From assembly GCA_024138025.1 (NCBI GenBank), contig JAMXBD010002220.1, positions 1-64,000 on the forward strand: a DNA stretch of 64,000 nt, written 5' to 3'. The notes under the pieces were generated by a model. That model searched no databases, was not told where the DNA came from, and saw nothing but the letters and a program-made list of their open reading frames with translations. Shown here in pieces: positions 38,101 through 53,100 of the stretch (within the stretch, counting starts at the first letter, position 1; each line of letters begins with the position of its first letter). The DNA is from Combretum micranthum (taxonomy: Eukaryota; Streptophyta; Magnoliopsida; Myrtales; Combretaceae). A program made the translations under genes and the position numbers.

Positions 38101-41100
38101 AGTTATATTTTGATGTGATGATTATTTCTGCACATACAAGGAAATATATATAGATGATGTGCTCCTAATAGTTGGTGTATCAACTCTTACCTATCATTGT
38201 ATTAATTGCACTAATAAATACAATATTATCTATTTACTCTATAGCAATTGTTATTATGTTTTTTTAATACTCATTTAAGATTAGCATTTGGTTGGTGCGA
38301 GTCATTTGTTGGTGAATCGTTTTCGATAAAATGGCTTACTTGATTTGAGGTGCCAGCGTGAACTTGGAGTGGATGAACAGTGTTCTTAATTTCTTTTTCT
38401 TAGTTGTTGATTTCAATTGTATCATATTTAAAATAATTAAATAAACCAATCAATGTGTGTTAAGAGTTGACTTAAAATGTAATGGAGCTAACAGGGGTAC
38501 CTTAAGTTTTTATAATTAGGAAAGTGACCGATGGTGCACTGTTTTTGTTTTGTTAATTGTGTTATGCTTATTAAGAGGTTATATTCGTACAGGCCTTATC
38601 TGGGGTTGGTGAAGCATTAGGAGTAAGAGCTCGTGTAACAGATAACACAGCCTTAAGCGCTGCCCTGAATACACAATTTCTTCTCCAAATTGGCGTCTTT
38701 ACTGCCGTACCCATGATTTTGGGTTTCATCTTGGAGCAGGGTTTTCTGAGAGTGAGAATTCTCTTTAACTCTTTGTAGTGTGTATCTTAAATCATGTAGC
38801 ATGAAGTTCATAGTGTTTCCTTTTGACACTGTACAGGCTGTTGTCAGTTTTATAACAATGCAGTTTCAGCTTTGCTCTGTCTTCTTCACATTCTCACTAG
38901 GCACAAGAACGCATTATTTTGGCCGTACTATTCTGCATGGTGGAGCAAGGGTTGTTCTGCCACTATCCGTGTTTACTCTGTCTTCTATTTGGGGAGAATG
39001 CTAATAAAATGTCTTCTGTAGTATCAAGCGACTGGTCGGGGATTTGTTGTGCGACATATCAAATTTTCTGAAAATTATAGGCTTTACTCTCGCAGTCACT
39101 TTGTTAAAGGGTGTGGTTCTCTCTATCTTTCTTTTTCATATGCATATTTTCCCAGTTACTGCACTGGCTTATGGATGTTGTTCTTTACCAATTTGTTCCA
39201 TTTGATATCCAGATTAGAAGTTGCACTTCTGCTAGTGGTCTACCTGGCATATGGATATAATGAAGGTGGAGCACTTTCATATATTCTTCTCTCTGTCAGC
39301 AGTTGGTTTATGGCCCTTTCCTGGCTTTTTGCTCCATATCTGTTCAACCCTTCAGGATTTGAGTGGCAGAAGTAAGCATTTTTTTATCTTCCTTGTAAAT
39401 TTTATTTTTATTTTTGGAGTACTTTATTGTTAACTTCTGGTTGCCCTTTGAAGGATTGTTGAAGACTTCCGGGAATGGACAAATTGGCTCCTTTATAGAG
39501 GTGGAATTGGAGTCAAGGGGGAAGAAAGTTGGGAAGCTTGGTGGGATGAGGAACTGGTATTCGCTATTCTCTTGATTGTGACCTTTGTATCTTTGATACT
39601 CATTTTGTTTCATGGCTTAATGTGTGTAATAGATAATCCTTCTGTGCTAGAAGGCTGCTTTTATGTTCGTGTTGTTCTTTTCTTGCTGGTAATGGCTTAT
39701 GGCTTAGAGCTTTTCAGGTGAAAAAATTCATTAAATATTGCTATGATAAAAACAGAGCCGCAAATTCTAACGAATTAACTTTTCCCCAGTGGATTTCAGT
39801 TCCTATCTTTGGCCACCGTCGTCTGTTGAGGTCTGGATTGCCAGGAGGAACTATAACTTGTGTTTTTACTTGTTTGGAAGATTTTATTTGTGTTAATAAT
39901 AGTAATTAGAAGAAAGCAACAAATTTAAGCTTTAGTTGTTAGGTAAGAAAAAAGGTGTCACCTCTTCCAGTCTCACTGTACAACTATCTATATTATGCTT
40001 ATCAGTGAATTAATTCATCTAATCGGGATACAACAGCTGCTACTTAAAAGTGTTAATCCCATTAGGTGGGTCTGCTATCTTGTGTAATATGGATGAACTT
40101 GAAAAAAAAAAAATAGACGTGACATTTCTGTCTTTTGTGTTTAGTTGAATCCTCCAGTTTACTGTATATATGAATATTCGGGGTCCTGCTTTCCTTCTTT
40201 CTGCTGTGAGCTATTGTCTCTGATGATGATAGTATGTTCCCAAAACTATTCACAGCTATTGGTTTGAGGTTAAATCATTGAACTATTGCTGTGGACATGT
40301 AAAATTGTCAGTGTGTTTATCACTATCTTAAGCTTACTCCTTTTGCTTATTCTTGTCGTAACTGTCTTAGGGGGCAGCATCTTTTGCAAACTGTGTGCGC
40401 CAATCTACCTGGCCTTTTGTTCTAATTATGCATGTAATTAATTTATTTTTGAGTGTCCTCATTTGATTGGATGATGAATGAACCCATATATTCTAATATT
40501 CAAGTTCCTATGAACACTATTCATAGTCTACAGATGGTTCATTGGATCCCATGACCATTCACCATACCTTGCTTTTCTTTTCAGGTGCTACATCTTAACA
40601 ATGTGTCTAATGTTACACTAACTTGTGCTAGAAGTGCTGTACATCAGTAATGATGAGAATAGTTTGAGATGTTTTATGATCGTTGCATAAATCATGTGCT
40701 TGCAAAGTTGATTTCTTCTATTTGCCTCTTACCTTTAATTTAGGAGTGATGTTTAAGGTTAAGCTCTTTATTTTCCTTTCTTATTCTTTATGCAGGCACA
40801 TATTCGGACTCTTAGTGGGAGTGTAATGGAGACAATTTTGAGCTTGAGGTTTTTTATCTTCCAATATGGCATCGTGTACAAACTAGACATTCAGAAAACA
40901 AATACTTCATTATCGGTATGTCTTCTTCTTTGTGCTTTTCTCCATCCAGTAATTTGCCACTGCACATTTTGCAAATATCATATAGCTGGTGAAATTACTT
41001 TTTGCTCCAAATTTGAGTACCTGTTCTATTCCATTTGTGTGTGTCATATATTCTTCTTGGGCGGATCTCATATACTACCATATGAGGTTTTATAGGGTTT

Positions 41101-44100
41101 TCTAATGTTGTATGACCCCATTTTCATTGTGTTGAGTAATAGTTGGGTATAATAAAATGTCTCTACATCCTCCTATTTGATTAGGATTCATTGGAGTAGA
41201 GACTGATTTACATCCTACTGTTGTAGTCCCCTTCAAGAGATTAAGTACATATTATTGTTGTGATATGAAGATTCCTCTAGTTTAGTAAGCCAACTCAATA
41301 CCAAGAAAATACTTCAAATTTTCAAGCTCTTTTGATCCCAATTTTTTGGTTAATTGTTCTTACAACTCCTGCTTCTTTTTCTCATCTTTCCTAGTCACAA
41401 TGATATCATCAACATGCATCAAGAGTACAGTTACTACCTTTAAGGCTGAGTACTTATTGAACAAAGTATGGTCACCTTGGCTCTACTTGTTGTTTGAACC
41501 TTTCGTGACTATTAAATCTATCAATCCAAGCTCTTGGAGATTACCTTCTACATAGAGCTTTTTTTAGCTGACAAACTTTATTTCCTAACTGTTCTTCTTG
41601 AAAACCTAGTGGGATGCAAATGGCCAATCAAAGTGAGCTAATAAGGATGGCAATATTCTTATAGTGTTCATCTTTGCTACTAGAGCAAAGGTTTCTCTAT
41701 AATCAACTACATAAGTTTGAGTGCACCCTTTTGCCACTAACCTTGTGTCCCATCTGCCTTGTATTTAGAGTATATAACCACTAATAGTCTACATGTTGAT
41801 CCTTTTGGCTTATTAACAATTTCCCATTGTTTTTTCCCCAAAGCATCTATTTCTTCTCTCATGGAATTCTCCATTCTCTTCTTGATAATGCCTTTGATAC
41901 GATATTGGATGTGAAAATGGTGTTTAGGCTTAATATGAACTTTGTAGGCTGGTGACAAGTGTTTGAATGATAATGGTTGGATGGTGGGTACAATGGTCCC
42001 TTGGTGCATCCTTTAGTGCCTTTCCAATAGCAATAGGGAGATTACTATTGTTTACAGGTTTTTCAATGTCTCTAATTGCAAGGAAACATTAGTTCCTACC
42101 ATGACCTCATTTTTAGAGCTCAAGTTAGTTCTTGAAGTTGTCTTCGGCCTGGAATAGTTGTTTTCTAGAATATACTTGTGAAAATCTAAGAAAACCATGA
42201 TTTACAGTTACTGGCTCAGGAGAAGACATGTTTAGAGGAAAGGTTCTCTTATACTAACTCTTGCAGAGGACTTCTTGAAGAGGACATTGGGCTAATATTG
42301 GAAGAAAGTTAGTTGGCCGTTTGGGCAAGTCAAGAGAAATAAATGACTTTGTAAAGTAAGACTTACTTTCAATGAATGTGACAACAACAAAGGTGTGAAA
42401 TTTTCTCATAGCAAGGCTATGGCATTTATACCTTTTGAGTAGTTGATAACCTAGAAACACACTTAATTGCATGGGGATCTAATTTTCTCTATGATGATTG
42501 TGATCATGCCGAAGGCAGTGCAATCGAAAACTCTGTGAGACCTCTCGATGTTCTAAAATTAGGATAAAATTGGCCAGTGTTTCCATGGGATTTATATTGC
42601 CTAACATTCGTGAGGTAATCTATTTATCAAGTGTGTAGCAATAAGAACATCTCCTTAGTAGGATTTAGGAACATTCTTTGAAACAACAAGGCTCCAGTGA
42701 TGTTTAGTAAATGACCACTTTTCCCCTTAGCTATCCCATTTTGTTGGGGTGTATCAATAAAGATGATTCATGAACAATGCCTTCCTTATGAAAATAAGGC
42801 GATAAAATTTGATTAAAGTAATGTCTATCATTGTCATATTTGAAAGTTTTCGTTTAATCCCAAATAGGTTTTGAATCATAGATTGAAAATTTGGAATGAG
42901 AGCGCTAACTTCTGACTTTCGATGAAGTTAAAAGATCCATGTAACCTACATGCAATCAACGATTAATGAAACAAACCATTGAGCACCCTAAATATTTGGT
43001 ATAGATGAAGGTCCTCAAATATCACTATAAATCAAATGAAAAGGAAAGAGACTCCTTTTTTAATAGGAAAATGATGCCTTGTATGTTTAGCTAAACTAAT
43101 CCATGGAATAGCTTTGAAAACATGACTTTCAAAACTCTACCAATGGTGAAACAAAATAGCATCTTATTAGAAGGATGAGAAGTGAATTGACACATTACTC
43201 ATGTATTTCGAGGCAAATCTTGGTAAAAGAGTTTGTTCTTTCCTAGCAAGTCTAATCTTCCTTCTATAGACCTAGTCCTGAGGAACACAATTGCATAGAA
43301 AAAACACTACAACAATTGAGGTCATATAAGTAATTGAATAGAGATAAGGTTGTTTTGATAATTTTGCACATGAAGAACATTTTTAAAGACAACTGAAGAG
43401 GTAATATGGATATATCCTAATCCGAAAACGCAAGGGTACCATTTGCTAATAAAATTTTTCTATTACTAGGTCATGGAGTATATGAATGAAAAAAATTGAG
43501 AGGAGTGAGTCATATGATCAGTGGCTCCAGTGTCTAGAAATCGAGAGTTAGTGTAGACCTTGTCTAGGGTTATTTCATAAAAGATTAATATTTACTTGAG
43601 AGAGTTAATGAACTTACCTGAGAAGGTTTCTCAAGAGATCTTAATAGGTTCCTCAACTTATCAATCACTTCACTAATAAATTCCTTGATTTTATGATCCA
43701 TTAATCTTGTTGCTTGGCTAAATGACTTGAGATCCAGCTTAACTAGTAGATGGTTTCAGGAGTGTACGTAATGATAGGTTATTAAAAAAATAATCTAAAA
43801 GGTGATTATAAGCAACAATTAAGGGTGCAACTGAGGCTCCCTAAACAATTCTTACACATAAAGAGTGAAGTAAAATGACATTAACAAAGGCTAACACATG
43901 ATGAAGAAATCTCATAAAAAGCCTTAAGCTTGGTACCATGTCACAATTTCTCGAGAGAACTTAAAGAAAGAATATTAAAGAGAGAAGTTTGTGTTTTCTA
44001 TTCGTAGATCTATTTTAAGAAACACTAATATATTGATAATGTGTTCCAACCCTACCTAACACATCATTAATTATCCTATCTAAATGATGAAGCCAAAGAA

Positions 44101-47100
44101 AAATAAATTAAAAAAAAACTATTCACAGAAAATGTTACATAGATATTTTTCAAGAAACAATTGAGATGAAAAAGGTAGATTGCATTGAAAGGTTGAATTT
44201 CATCTTAATAAGATGTAATTTTGATGTATGGGTGCTTTGAAAAACCTATTTCAATGGAAGAAATTGGATCTTCCTTTCTATTTATGGCTGAAGATAAATC
44301 TCGTGATGATATGGTTTCTAGTTAAATTTTTTCTGGGAATGTTGGATATTGGCAAGGAAAAATCTTTAGCTATTTAAGAACTACTTCTCTATGGGGAAGC
44401 TTTTGGAAATTTTAATTGTACTTCCATAACCCTAGTACCTAAATGTGCAAGCCCAACCATGTTACTGTGTTTCATTCGATTTTTGGTCATAGTTCTATTT
44501 ATTAGCACATTTCATAAATTGGCCGAGCATGTAAAGCCTTTGTTTCCTCCTAATAGGAAAGGAGCAAACAACTTTTATATAGAAGGAAGAATGTCAATAT
44601 TCCCTTGTAACCCAGGAGTTGTGTCAAAAGTCTTCATAAATCCGCTTTGAGTCGAGGGTGTGCAGTTAGTCAATATCATGAAAGCTTATGACATGGTGAA
44701 TTGGAATTTCTTGTCCCTATGTGCTAGAAGCTCTCGATTATTCTCCTCCATTCAATATTGGGTCTGCCAATTTTCTTCTCCATTCAAAGGTCATCATAAA
44801 TCCTCTTGGAATGCTCCGACTTTTGAATGTCTGCTCGTTTGTTATGTATGGTGGACTCTGCTTTTGCAAGTTTCACATTATTAATGACGTATTTTTGTTG
44901 TTTGGGTGGTTGGGGGGTGTTTGCGTGGGCGAAGGGGGGATTGGAGGGAAAAAATCTATTACTTTTAGAAGTCATTAGCCTTAAGCTTGTATAGATAAGT
45001 GGTCTCACAGGAGAAATTAGTAAACAAAAAGAAAAATAAAGTCTCTCTCCCTTAAGGAGCCCTGATAACTAGAGATTGAATGGTTCTCCCTAATAAGTCC
45101 TCAACCATCATTTTATTTATTTATTCATCACCTGAGTTCATAGCAATTTGGTATTAGAGCCTACTGTCATGAGTGATTTCATTTGCATTCACCCAAAATT
45201 ATATGTAATATCTTAGTATGGTTGAAGCTGAAAGGCATGCCCATGCCATACTACAATATGTAGAATTGGCTTAGCTGGCCACCAGCTTTAAGAGGGAAGA
45301 TTGCTGCCTCCTTTGTGTGTGAAGAACGCAAATGTGTGGAAAATGAATTGAGGCGAGCCCCTCTCCATGCAATAGCCAGAAGTGACCTAGCTAGCACATA
45401 AATGTTGATTGTGAAGATTGTTGCTGTCATCATCTGTCAACAACACAAAAGGAGGGGAATGAGTCAAGGCAAGTCTAAAAGATATAGCTACCATGAATCT
45501 ATCAGGGTTAAGAAGCTATCACATCCAAACTTGAGACCTGTGTGTGTCTCAATGCATGCTCATTGAGTAGAACCGTCTTGCAGTACCTAACTGTCACATC
45601 CCCAATGAGTACCCTAATAGTCATTATATAACTTGTAACAAACTGAAGTCATAGGCATTTATATTAATCTCTCTATGACTTCTAGAAAGGTACATGAATA
45701 TAACATAACTAGAATATTCTGTGGTATGGACAGTTATGATAGGATTGAAAGTCGATTAGAATAAGAAAAATATTGTATACATGTAAGTCACATCCAAGAA
45801 TATTGATACATGAAGTCCTTGATCGTTACATCATAATATTACAACTTTGCAACTATTGGTACTAGTTTCCAAAAACTTTATCATATTACAAAATTTACAT
45901 TCATTAGTCTTTAAAACTTCTCTACAAATACAATTATAAACCGCGGTTTGCAAATACTGGCACATCTTTGGCCACGATGTGCCTCACCGTAAATTGATGA
46001 CTCTTTTTTATTTCACTTAGTAAACTAACTCCTCCCTAGGCAGATCCACTGTTAAAACACAGCTAAAAGACTGATTTAGCATGACTGTTTCAAGCATAAT
46101 TATAATTTACAAATTTACTAATTTAACTTAAAATTATCAGTCTGTCTCTTAATCATGGCTTAAGTATGAATATTTAGCATAGTCTTTCTCTATTGTACTT
46201 CATGAACTATCACGTTTGTATCTGTTAAGTAAAGCGATACTTGTTTATAAGTCTTTAGCAGTTATACTACAACTTTTAAACATGGTTAAAGTTACATAAT
46301 AAGTTTACACATGTTTCCATTATTTCTTAGTGAATTCTGTCTTAGTTCCTTGACTTGACATAGCTACTAAACTTAGTGTTTACTTCTAATCTGTAAAACA
46401 TGTATGTATACCACTGCATTCGATAAATATAACTTATTATAGCTTTAAAAATATGACTTACCTTAATTTCACGGAAGTTTTCTATGTGATTGTTTTACTT
46501 CCTTTTTCAAAAATACTAGTAGTGTTCAAGATGTGATTTCTTAAAGATTTTCAGATGTTGAGGGTGAGGGTTTTGAAAAAATAATTCGTGCTTTAGTTGT
46601 AAATGTAGGTAAAATAAACATGAAGGTTTCACAGAAAAAGTGACAATAAAGAAACTTGTATTTATCTAATTTTATGTTTGATAAAATATATTTTGTACTG
46701 ATTACGTTAAATCATATGAATATAATAGATTTTTGAAATCTTCGATATTTTTCTAATGGTGATACTGATGTCCAATTGTAAATTTTCAAATTACAGTTGC
46801 TTCTTTTCATAAGTAAAAAAAATAGGATAGATTTGATTTGAAAAATTGTCATATAGCATTTAATGTAAAAAACTTTATGAAAAGTGGATAAGTTTACCCT
46901 TGTCTTGTATCGTATGGTAAAGCAGATTTTGCCAGGCCTTAGTTGCAGTTTTGAAACAAATTTTAGTGCATGTGACGAAAATTAAAGTCTATAATGAGTA
47001 TAAGACGAGAAATTTATGATATCTAACAGGTATTAAATATTATACAAACAAAATCATCAATTACTTTAATTAAAGACAGTTTAGATTCTAAAACCCATAA

Positions 47101-50100
47101 AAATAAAATTTCTATTTATCTTAGTGTTTTGTACTTTCGCAACTTACCCTTAAACTATTATTAACCACCACTATACACTAAAAACCAAGTGGATTACAAT
47201 ATATTCAAGTTGAGAAACTATATTTAGGTTAAGAAAAACTCAGGTTTTACACCAACTCCTTTACTTAGACACTTTAAACTGACAAGATGGAAGATGACTT
47301 GGCATGGCACTTACTATGAGCCTATATTTAAAATAAATGCAAGATTTATGTTGCCTAAATTGCAAGCACAAACTTAAGTAATCCCTACCCCAGCGCACCA
47401 ACTCTTAAATAGTGGATATGCTTGAAGTTTGAGGTCGACGACAAGCTTATAATTGTAGAAGGGAGTGGGAGTCATTTTAGGGACGAAGCCAAATATATTA
47501 TGCAATTTTAATTACATTTGGTTGGTACTCACAATTAGTACCTATTTTGTTGATCTGGATACGATCTCTCATTAATAGGTGGGTTTATATAAGCAAAACT
47601 TGGCATGATCGATAAATGGGTAGTATACTCTATTACTTGCTTATTCTAGTCTCTTTTTCAATATTTGTTGGAGGGTGTGTAATCCAACAAATCTAGGAGA
47701 TCTATATATAGTAGTGAGCATGGTCGATCTACAGGGATTAGTAAAATTTATTTTTATCAGAGATTAGACGAAGAAAAGAAAGGGGGGGTGGGGTGGGGTG
47801 GGGTTGGGTTTGTGATTTCTAAGAAAACTAATTATATTATAAGCAAACAATATAATTCAAGAAAGAATTTAATATCAAGGTGTTCCTAACCAAAAGTATT
47901 ATCACAGTTTAGTTCACAAGATTGATCATTGATGCAAGTATTTCTATTCTTTGTTTTTGATAATTTGGTTATAGTCATTAACGAGCTATAACAATTTATC
48001 TCTCCTTACTTTTTCGATGACCAAAATAAGCTGTTTGATTATTTCCCTTGTTGATTAAACAATCTTAAACAAGCTCTTAGGGTTTAATCTATCAATAGCA
48101 TGAAGAACAAGAGAGACTACCAATTCTAGCCAACAAATCATACAATGACCTATTTAGACTAGCTTATATATCTTTATAGCACAAATCAATTACCTATCTC
48201 ATGATCGATCATGTTATTGTGTCACACAGATTAGAAAATCGAACAATAACGAATTCAACGTTCTAATTGATAGTGTATTACCTTGCTAATTAAACAAATG
48301 AGCCCTAATGTGTATCAATCAAACAAGATAATAACAAAACAAGCAAAAGATATAAATATCCAAAATAAAAATCAAAACAAGACAAATCAATCAGATCTCA
48401 CAATCCTTGAAGAGCCGAACATGCAACAATCCCTTGGCTAGAAAATGTTTTAGCCACTCAATTTCATGAAAATCTCCCTCTTAAGGTTTTTGGAATTTTT
48501 CTAATATCAAATGGATGATTCTCTCAAAACGATGGCATAGGATATTTGTAGAAGAAACAAGGAATTTGGTTCATCACGACGTATGCCGGCAGTTTCCCAA
48601 CGTGTGCTGCCGAACTATCTTGTCGTCGTTTGATGTGAATTGATTTCTGAAACAAGTTGGCCATCAGTGTTCTTTTTGCTGGTGTAGATTGTACGCTGGT
48701 GGCAATGCCGGTGGCCTTTCTTCTCTAGTAGCTGGTGTATGTTTTAGAAAATTGAAACTGGTGAACTTCGCTTGTTAAAGCGGGTGGCGTTGATGCAGCG
48801 TTAATGTTTTTGGTTCTCTGAATAGGCAAGGCTGGCTCAAAAGCCGGCAATGTTGGTTCATGAATAATTGGCGTACAATGTTTGACAAAAATTTCCGAGA
48901 GCAAATCATTGTTAGCTTTCATGCTTACACTACCAACTTTGAGTCTACGCTGGTGTTTACTTCGGCAGCATAAATCCTCCTAGTGCCGGCATACAGATGA
49001 ATTTTGACGGCTGGATGATTTCTGTTTCAAAGCCAGCAGTGTTTGCTCTTTTTTGTTGAAAGCTGTTTATTTGATAAATGTAGGCCAGCTGTATATGTTT
49101 TTGTTGATGAAGGCTTACTTTGCTCCTTGTTTCCAAACTTGCATAGAACTTCTCTAATTGCTTGTATTTGCTTTATACTTCCTTCAAGACCTAAAATAAC
49201 ACATAAACATACTTAAGTACTAATTTCTCATGATTTCTATAAAATCAATAACAATAGAGTATGATTTGGTCAATGAAAAAAGAGTATAATCTGACTTTAT
49301 GATAGGATACCTAGGGTGCCGAAGCCTATATTACAAGTCTATAGTAGGAAGCCTAAGAAATAAAAGTCTTATATTGTTTAGTTGTGTAAGTGAGGGATAG
49401 TGAGTTAGTAAAGCCAGCTGTACTTGTTATAAGGAAGGTTAGTTAGTTATGCTGAGCTGGCATTGTTAGGAGTTAGTTACGGAAACAATATAAATAATAG
49501 AAGTGCTTATAGTAGAAAACAGAAGAAGAAAATACATACTTTGTAAGAGATTTGATCTTTTGATTAGAAAATTTGGAATTCGATTGTTTGAATCTATCAA
49601 TTGGCACCGTCTGTGGCTTTCTTTCGGAGCTATGACGCGGATGGAGACTCGTTTGGATTCGATGGAGAAAGATATCAAGGACGTTGCGGAAGGATTACGA
49701 AGTAGCGTTTCCGAGTTTCAACAACTTCATGACTCGAACGAGCGTGTTAGTGCTTTGGATGCTTCGATTGTGTCTATGCAATCGATGTTGCAGGAGGTGT
49801 TGCGTATTCACCGTGGATTCTCGTCTGATCATGTATCGCCTGTGGTCCGACAGTCGCGCGATCAGGACGAAGGTGTGAAAGGTAAATCTTCCAATTCTTC
49901 GTCTTTATTTGATGACGATGCTTATAAACGTCACGCGGAAAATGTTATTCTTCCGGAGTTTGAAGGCTCGGATCCTGTTCATTGGATTACCCTAGCCGAA
50001 CAGTACTTTGAGTTTCATCGTACTAGTCCGGAGCGCAAGGTTCCTCTCGTTTCTTTATTCATGCGAGGACGCTCCATTTATTGGTTTAAAATGTTGAAAC

Positions 50101-53100
50101 GACGTGTGCCGTTGTTGGATTGGAATGGATTAAAGCGTGAGATGTTATTGCGTTATGGAAATCAATCGGTGCTTAATCCGTACGAGAGTTTGTCTACTTT
50201 ACGGCAATCTGCTTCAATTGACACTTATATTGAGGAATTTGAAGCCATCACTTCTCAAGCTCCGGATATGACAGAGTTACAGCTCTTAGGATATTTCCTT
50301 GGCGGATTAAGGGAGGACATTTTACTTCGGGTTAAGACTTTTAAACCTTCTACTCTCGCTGAAGCAATGGAATTATCATTGAACATCGAGAAGGAATTTG
50401 CTTATGGTTTAATTGTTTCTTCTAATCTTCGTAAAGGTGAAACAGGGGATTTTGTTCGCTCAGATCTTGCTTCTTCAAGATCAGTGTTCTTATTTTCCTC
50501 GCTCTAGTTCTTATGTTCGGAATTCTTTTCATTCTACTCAGTCCATTCCTATTGCGAAATCGTGCAGCTTACCCTAGTAATGGTTATTCTTGGTCTGATA
50601 AAAAGTTTTCAACTACAAGTTCTAGTATGCCACCTACTTCGGGTTCTCATTGTCAGGATCTTCGGGTTCAAGTAGTTCTAATTCGATGGATCGAAAATGA
50701 CAAAGCAAATGTCTTACAGTGAATATTTGGATAAGAAAAAGCGCGGTGTTTGTTTTCATTGTGATCAGCCTTATACTCCGAGTCATAAATGTCCTAATAA
50801 GTCACTGCGAGTTCTCATTATGGAAGACGAAGGACAACCTGTTGTTGATCATGCGGTTGACTATCCTCTGGAAGGAGTAAAGGGATGTTTCTTGATGATG
50901 TGGGTCCTGAGGGCGGTCGAATGGCTTTGTCATTATTGACTTTGAATGGTTTCATGGCCCTAAGACGATGAAGTTTAGAGGCGTCCTGTTTTCACATAAT
51001 GTTACCATCTTAGTGGACAGCGGGGCAAGTCACAATTTTGTGTCTTCTCAGTTGGTTCAACTACTACATCTTATTGTAAGTCCTACTCCTCCTTTTTCAG
51101 TTGAGTTAGGTGATGGTCGTGTTATTCGATCTCAAGGTTTATGTCAGGATCTTCTCTTGTTCTTAAATGGTATTCCTCTTACAGTTTCCTGTTATGTGTT
51201 GGATTTGGGGTCTATTGACATAATTTTGGGCGTTGCTTGGTTAAGTACTCTGGGGGAGATTAAAGTAAATTGGAATGAAATGACCATGAAAATAAATCAT
51301 CTGGGGAGTGAACTTATGTTGTGTGGTGATCCTACTTTGCATAGAGCTAGTGCATCCTACAAATCTTTATTATGTTCTCGAGATAATGCAGATTGTAGTA
51401 TGTTATGGCACTTGGATATGGTTCTGCATGTTGTGGATTCGGACCTGGTGGACCCTCGGATTGAGAAGTTATTGGATGAATTTTCTGAGGTATTCGTCTC
51501 TAAACATGCTTTACCTCCTCCTCGCTCTCATGATCACAAATTCCTCTCAAACCAGGTGTGGGACCTGTGAACGTGCGACCTTATCGCTATGCCAGGTGCA
51601 GAAGAATGAGAGGGGTTGGTCAATGAAATGTTGGCTGCTGGCATTATTCGTGATAGTACTTCCCCTTTCTCAAGTCCGGTTATTTTAGTCAAAAAGAAGG
51701 ATGGTTCATGGCGATTTTGTGTTGACTATAGAGCCTTGAATGATGCCACTGTACCTGACAAATACCCCATTCCAGTTGTGGACGAGCTTTTGGATGAGTT
51801 GTGTGGGGCTTCAATTTTTTCTAAAATCGACTTAAAGGCGGGGTACCATCAAATTCGGGTATGTTCAAGTGATATTTCTAAAACCGCTTTCCGCACTCAT
51901 CAAGGGCATTATGAATTTTTGGTTATGCCCTTTGGATTGACAAATGCTCCCGCCACATTTCAATCTACTATGAATGAGTTGTTTCGGCCTTTTCTAAGGA
52001 AGTTTGTTCTGGTGTTTTTTGATGATATCCTTGTCTATAGTGCTACTTTGGATGAGCATTTGGATCATTTACGGGTCGTGTTGGGGCTGCTGCAATCTCA
52101 ACAATTCACAGCAAATAGAAAGAAATGTGCTTTTGGTCAAAGCACACTTGAATATTTGGGACATATTATTTCTGCCCAAGGTGTAGCTATGGATCCTAAT
52201 AAAGTTAATGCTGTTCTCAATTGGCCAATTCCATCTACGTTGAAGGGAGTTCGGGGATTTCTTGGTCTGACAGGATATTATCGTAAGTTCATTAGGAACT
52301 ATGGGAAATTGGCTCGACCTTTAACTAATCTGTTAAAGAAAGATGCTTTTGAATGGTCAGATCTTGCTTTGGAAGCTTTTAGGGCTCTACAACAAGCTTT
52401 AGTGCATGCTCCGGTGCTTGCTATTCCAAATTTTACTCAACCGTTTGAAATAGAGTGTGATGCGTCGGGTGTGGGACTTGGCGCTGTTTTGATGCAAAAT
52501 GGGCGTCCTTTAGCTTATTTTAGTAAAGCCCTGTCTAACACCAATCTGGCGAAATCTACTTATGAAAAGGAGCTTATGGCTCTTGTCCTAGCTATCCAGC
52601 ATTGGCGTCCTTACCTCCTTGGTCGAAAATTTGTGGTTCGTACCGATCAAAGGAGTCTCAAGCATTTACTTCATCAGCGGATTACTACCCCTAACCAGCA
52701 GCATTGGTTAGCTAAACTCTTAGGCTATGATTTTGATATTGTTTATAAGGCGGGTCATGAAAATCGAGCTGCTGATGCTCTGTCTCGACAATTTGAGGAT
52801 TCAGCTGAATTATTTGGGATATCCGGTCCTATTTGGACCGATTTGCATCACATTCGACAGGATGTTCTTCAGGATCCTTTTCTTTCTAGTAAGGTTCAAT
52901 TATTGAAAGATGGCCAAGATGGTCGAGGTTTTCGTTTAGTGAATGATACTCTCTATTATTTTCATAGCTGGTGATTCCATCAAATTCACTTGGGTATCAC
53001 TATTTCTCCATGAGTTTCATTCCTCTTGTGTTGGTGGCCACGCGGATTTACTAAGACTTACAAACGTCTTTAGCCCATTTATTTTGGGTAGGCATGAAAG

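Larger units (their letters stand above)
45000..49294. other. AT-rich intron DNA with unassigned repeats
   Basis: I see no coding sequence. The phrase GCATGGTCGATCTACAGGGA near 47720 is reminiscent of untranslated sequence of large plant gypsy elements, and 48580-49040 is rich in GCCGGCA-type words (listed separately). The rest, including 45500-47600, shows nothing identifiable. Confidence 0.5.

Noticed and set aside
49503..49631. In-frame ATG upstream of gag inside the LTR
   Set aside because: It overlaps the LTR and the primer-binding site; ATG 49632 lies just after the primer site and begins a Gag-like sequence.
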